Source: Nyssa sinensis
Lineage: Eukaryota > Streptophyta > Magnoliopsida > Cornales > Nyssaceae
Direction: 5' to 3'
DNA length: 64,000 nucleotides
NCBI GenBank assembly: GCA_008638375.1
Contig: CM018035.1
Span: 6,385,077 to 6,449,076 of the forward strand
Part shown: positions 61,108 through 64,000 of the stretch, piece by piece
Numbering within the stretch: position 1 is the stretch's first letter
How the letters are laid out: each line of letters begins with the position of its first letter
The notes under the pieces: model-generated
Seen by the model: only the letters and a program-made list of their open reading frames with translations
What the model was told of the DNA's origin: nothing
The model's database searches: none
Position numbers and translations under genes: made by a program

Positions 61108-64000
61108 AGAAATAATTACAAATTGATACTGCAGATGTTTGCACGCCTCAACTCGGCCATTTTTGAATTTGCAATATTTTAAGAATTACCTGCTTCAATA
61201 TTCCTTTATTTTTTTCAGTAACTTAATTAGCATCTTCTTTGGCAATGAGTTGTTAGACTAGCCATCTGGGCTCCTCTTCACAGGTAAACGAGCAATACTA
61301 GGCTAAAGAGAGAAAGGCAAAAGAATCTTTCTATGAAGTTGATTACAAATGAAAACATGTACATATCATAAGATAATCTTTTATTTTTTTCCTTTTTTTT
61401 TAAAAGCAATAAATAGGCCATATAGTGACCTTTTAGTCTGTACCATTTTATACTTGAGTAATATTAGTAGCATATGAAGACTTATGCATGTGCAACACAA
61501 GTGTCACCCATTTTTAGCAATGGGAAGACATTCAAGTAGTTAAGAGTTCATTTACCTTATTTTATCCTTTTTTTTTGCTTTGTCACAAATTTGGTTGATG
61601 GAATTTTTTCCTTTTTGGCTTGATCGGGATTATCAATTTATTGGTCTATTTATTTTTTAATTCTGAACTAAAGTGGAGCAAAATGTTTATACGTTGTATT
61701 TAATTGTTTCCTTTTCCTTCCCCCCAGTGCCCTCTTCTGAATATTAGTTACTGTCCTCCAACAGAAGTTGATCTATCTCTTGGAAAAAAATTGGTATGGA
61801 GTATATTGTGATAAAATTTTTATCTCTGCTAAATGTTTTTGTATTAAGTCGGAAAATATATTATTTTACCTGAAATAGATCATATAGTGCCATCTCTTTG
61901 TAGGTTGTTGTTGTCTACAATTCTCTGGGGTGGAAAAGAGAGGATATTATAAGAATTCCTGTGAGTATTTTCAATCTAATCCATTCCATGACCTTTAGCC
62001 AGCATGTATTACCTCCAATAAGATTGTATCGAAATTTTGCTAGTATCTGTTTCCTTTGATGCCTCAGCTGTTCTCACTGTTCCTCCTGTATTTCTTAGTT
62101 CGAAAACTCTTTATAAATGAATATGAATAGGTTCTATACTTAATATTTCAATTTATTGCTGCCACATACTTTTGTTAAGGCTTTGATTTAGTGCTTCAAA
62201 CAGAAAATTATATACTATATAACCAGCCAGAGGATTTTGGCACAGATGGAATATGTGGGCAGTTTTTTTTTTTCCGACTAGATGATGACATGGAGACAAA
62301 AATTAATATGCACAGATTTTTTCAGGGATATAAAACATGAAATACTGCAAAAAATGGTAGAGCAATTCTTTTATGATATCATATTAAGTGAATGCTGTGG
62401 CTCTGTTTGTCTCCATGCAAAACAAAATCAGGAAAAAAAAAATCCATCTGTTGGATACGGCAGGCATGTCATTGTGTTTGTTATGTTAGAAAGCTATATT
62501 ATTCAAGAATATCCATAATATGAAATGGATAAGGCTGCTATACCCAGTCTGATCGCAAGAAAGTGTAATTCTTCTTTTTACTTTCTTTTTCCTTAAAAAA
62601 AAAAGCTACTTCCCATAATTTTAAAGAAGCGCAGAATTGTTCTCCACACAATACTGCATTCTTGTTCTCGACCCTTACCAGAAATTTACGTGCCATCCTT
62701 ATTTCCATAAATTCATTCATATGTGTGTATATATGTTCGTACATATGTATGTGTAAGTGGGTGTGAGTGTGGGTATGTGTTTGTGTTTATGTTCGTGTCC
62801 ATGAAAATAACCTTCTATTTGTGCTTTTAAAGAACAGAAACTAATTGAAGTTAAATGAAAAACACTTTAGCATTTTTTTGGGTAACTGAAAAATACATTA
62901 GCATTACTCGCCTTTTTTTAATGGTGGAAGATGAGTGATTATAATAGTTTGTTTCTGAATTTTCACATATCATCTTACTTCTTAAACTTGGTACAGGTAC
63001 TCAATGAGAATGTTACCGTTCAGGATTCCACTGGAAAAGAAATTGAATCACAGCTTCTACCTCTAGTTAATGGCTCTGTAAGCATAAGAAACTTTTATGC
63101 CACTGCATATGTGGGTAAATCCCCAAGTTCAACCCCCAAGTATTGGCTTGCATTTACCGTATCTGTTCCACCTCTTGGTTTCAGTACTTATGTTGTCTCA
63201 ACTACTAAAGGGGCAGGTTAACCATCTAATTTCCTTATTTTAAAAAGAACTCATTGGTAAAGAAATTGCCAAGTTTATTTCTCCAGTATATTGACCGATT
63301 GGTTGTATCTTCTTTCTGTGGCATTATAATGCAGGTGCTACTTTAGTGAGACAAACATTATACAAGTCCACAGGGAGTCAAAACGACACTATAGAAGTGG
63401 GGCCCGGAAATTTGAAGCTTATCTATTCTGGAAATAGAGGAAAACTTTCTCAGTATGTCAACAAAAGAAACTTGGTATGTTATTTGGTTGGCACCTCAAT
63501 TTATTTTCAATTCATAAGATCTTCCATCCTTGTGTCAGGGGTGGAGCTAAATAGAAGCCAAGTTAGGTTTTGGGTCCCCCAAAGATCCAAAAACTCCTTA
63601 TAGTGTCTTTTAAACTTTAGCCTATTCCTTGAAAATTATTAAGGTGGGTCCAAAAGCAGTTGTTTTTCTGACATCCCCACCTCCACCCTCGTGTTACGGT
63701 TCCTGGCTCCACGCCTCTGTTTCTATTAATTTCTTAATTTCAGTCTACCTTTTTTCCATAATGACATGAATAGATATCGTTGTTCTTATTGCTTCTCAAA
63801 ATCTGAACACATGCTATTATATTTTATTTAAAAAAATATATTTTTGATTGCATTTCAATTAGTTTTAGTTTAAAATTGAAGGTCAAAGAATCTGTAGAGC
63901 AATCATACAGCTATTATTCTGGATATGATGGAAGTCAAGATCTTGAGTATTTTCAGGTAATGAAACCTTCTATTTATTGTCCAAATTTCTTTTGTATTAT

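Larger units (their letters stand above)
54927..64000 (+). pseudogene. Second GH38 alpha-mannosidase copy, tandem duplicate with premature stop; runs off the right edge
   Basis: Exons parallel to copy 1: 54927-55115, 55212-55295, 55428-55516, 55805-55979, 56117-56236, 56404-56487, 56574-56645, 57137-57250, 59571-59671, 59769-59862, 59968-60135, 60236-60325, 61728-61793, 61904-61960, 62997-63216, 63335-63474, 63882-63956. Exons 2-17 have the same lengths and phases as copy 1. In exon 11, codon 423 is TGA (60112-60114) where copy 1 has CGA (R425), which would leave 422 of about 1,030 residues. Downstream exons are still open, so the lesion looks young. Other changes at family motifs: [11 protein letters not shown] became [17 protein letters not shown] became [14 protein letters not shown] became FFWRIDYQ. 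Zinc, nucleophile and acid/base residues remain. Exon 1 is 2 codons short and ends in foreign sequence. GC donors of introns 2 and 12 are kept. A recent pseudogene, or an allele with a null mutation, is the best reading; expression cannot be judged. Confidence 0.8.

Noticed and set aside
1..64000. CRISPR arrays, bacterial operons, rRNA genes or intact tRNA genes
   Set aside because: None found. Repeats are microsatellites, local tandem duplications or transposons, and gene structure is typical of a plant nucleus.

Overview
The window is nuclear DNA from a flowering plant, most likely a eudicot. The genes are intron-rich with GT-AG (and a few GC-AG) splice sites, intergenic DNA is very AT-rich, and there is a chlorophyll-pathway gene with a chloroplast transit peptide. 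Plant-type transposons are present: Copia with an initiator-Met tRNA primer site, and MULE- and hAT-like short elements. I cannot name the species. All gene models were built by hand from splice sites and reading-frame continuity; no search was run.

Layout, left to right. (1) 1-10.7 kb, minus strand: 5' part of a MEI2-like RNA-binding protein gene. RRM1 and RRM2 are present; the diagnostic C-terminal third RRM lies beyond the left edge. Its introns hold tandem repeats, a candidate solo LTR and a block of unclassified sequence. (2) 10.7-21.8 kb: AT-rich intergenic DNA with no supportable gene, but with a tight cluster of three CACGTG boxes near 16.4-16.5 kb. (3) 21.8-24.7 kb, minus strand: a four-exon MHF1/CENP-S histone-fold gene. 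(4) 24.8-28.5 kb: intergenic DNA ending in a GA-rich minisatellite. (5) 28.6-31.7 kb, plus strand: a three-exon trihelix transcription factor of the ASR3 type, with a MULE-like MITE and a tandem duplication in intron 2. (6) 32.5-34.9 kb, minus strand: two-exon CHLM (Mg-protoporphyrin IX methyltransferase), convergent with ASR3. (7) 37.5-52.7 kb, plus strand: a complete 29-exon GH38 alpha-mannosidase gene of 1,033 codons. (8) 54.9-64.0 kb, plus strand: a tandem duplicate of the same gene, seen through exon 17. Exons 2-17 have exactly the same lengths as in copy 1, but exon 11 carries an in-frame TGA. The second copy has also collected a SINE-like patch at the exon 1 donor, a deleted Copia element in intron 8 with a MULE-like MITE nested in it, and a hAT-like element in intron 12.

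The genes serve unrelated housekeeping functions: RNA binding in meiosis and development, fork repair and crossover control, immune-response transcription, chlorophyll synthesis, and vacuolar or apoplastic glycan trimming. They do not form a pathway. The most informative part is the mannosidase pair: the intact copy serves as an empty-site reference against which each insertion and lesion of the second copy can be read and ordered. I found no convincing novel system beyond this.
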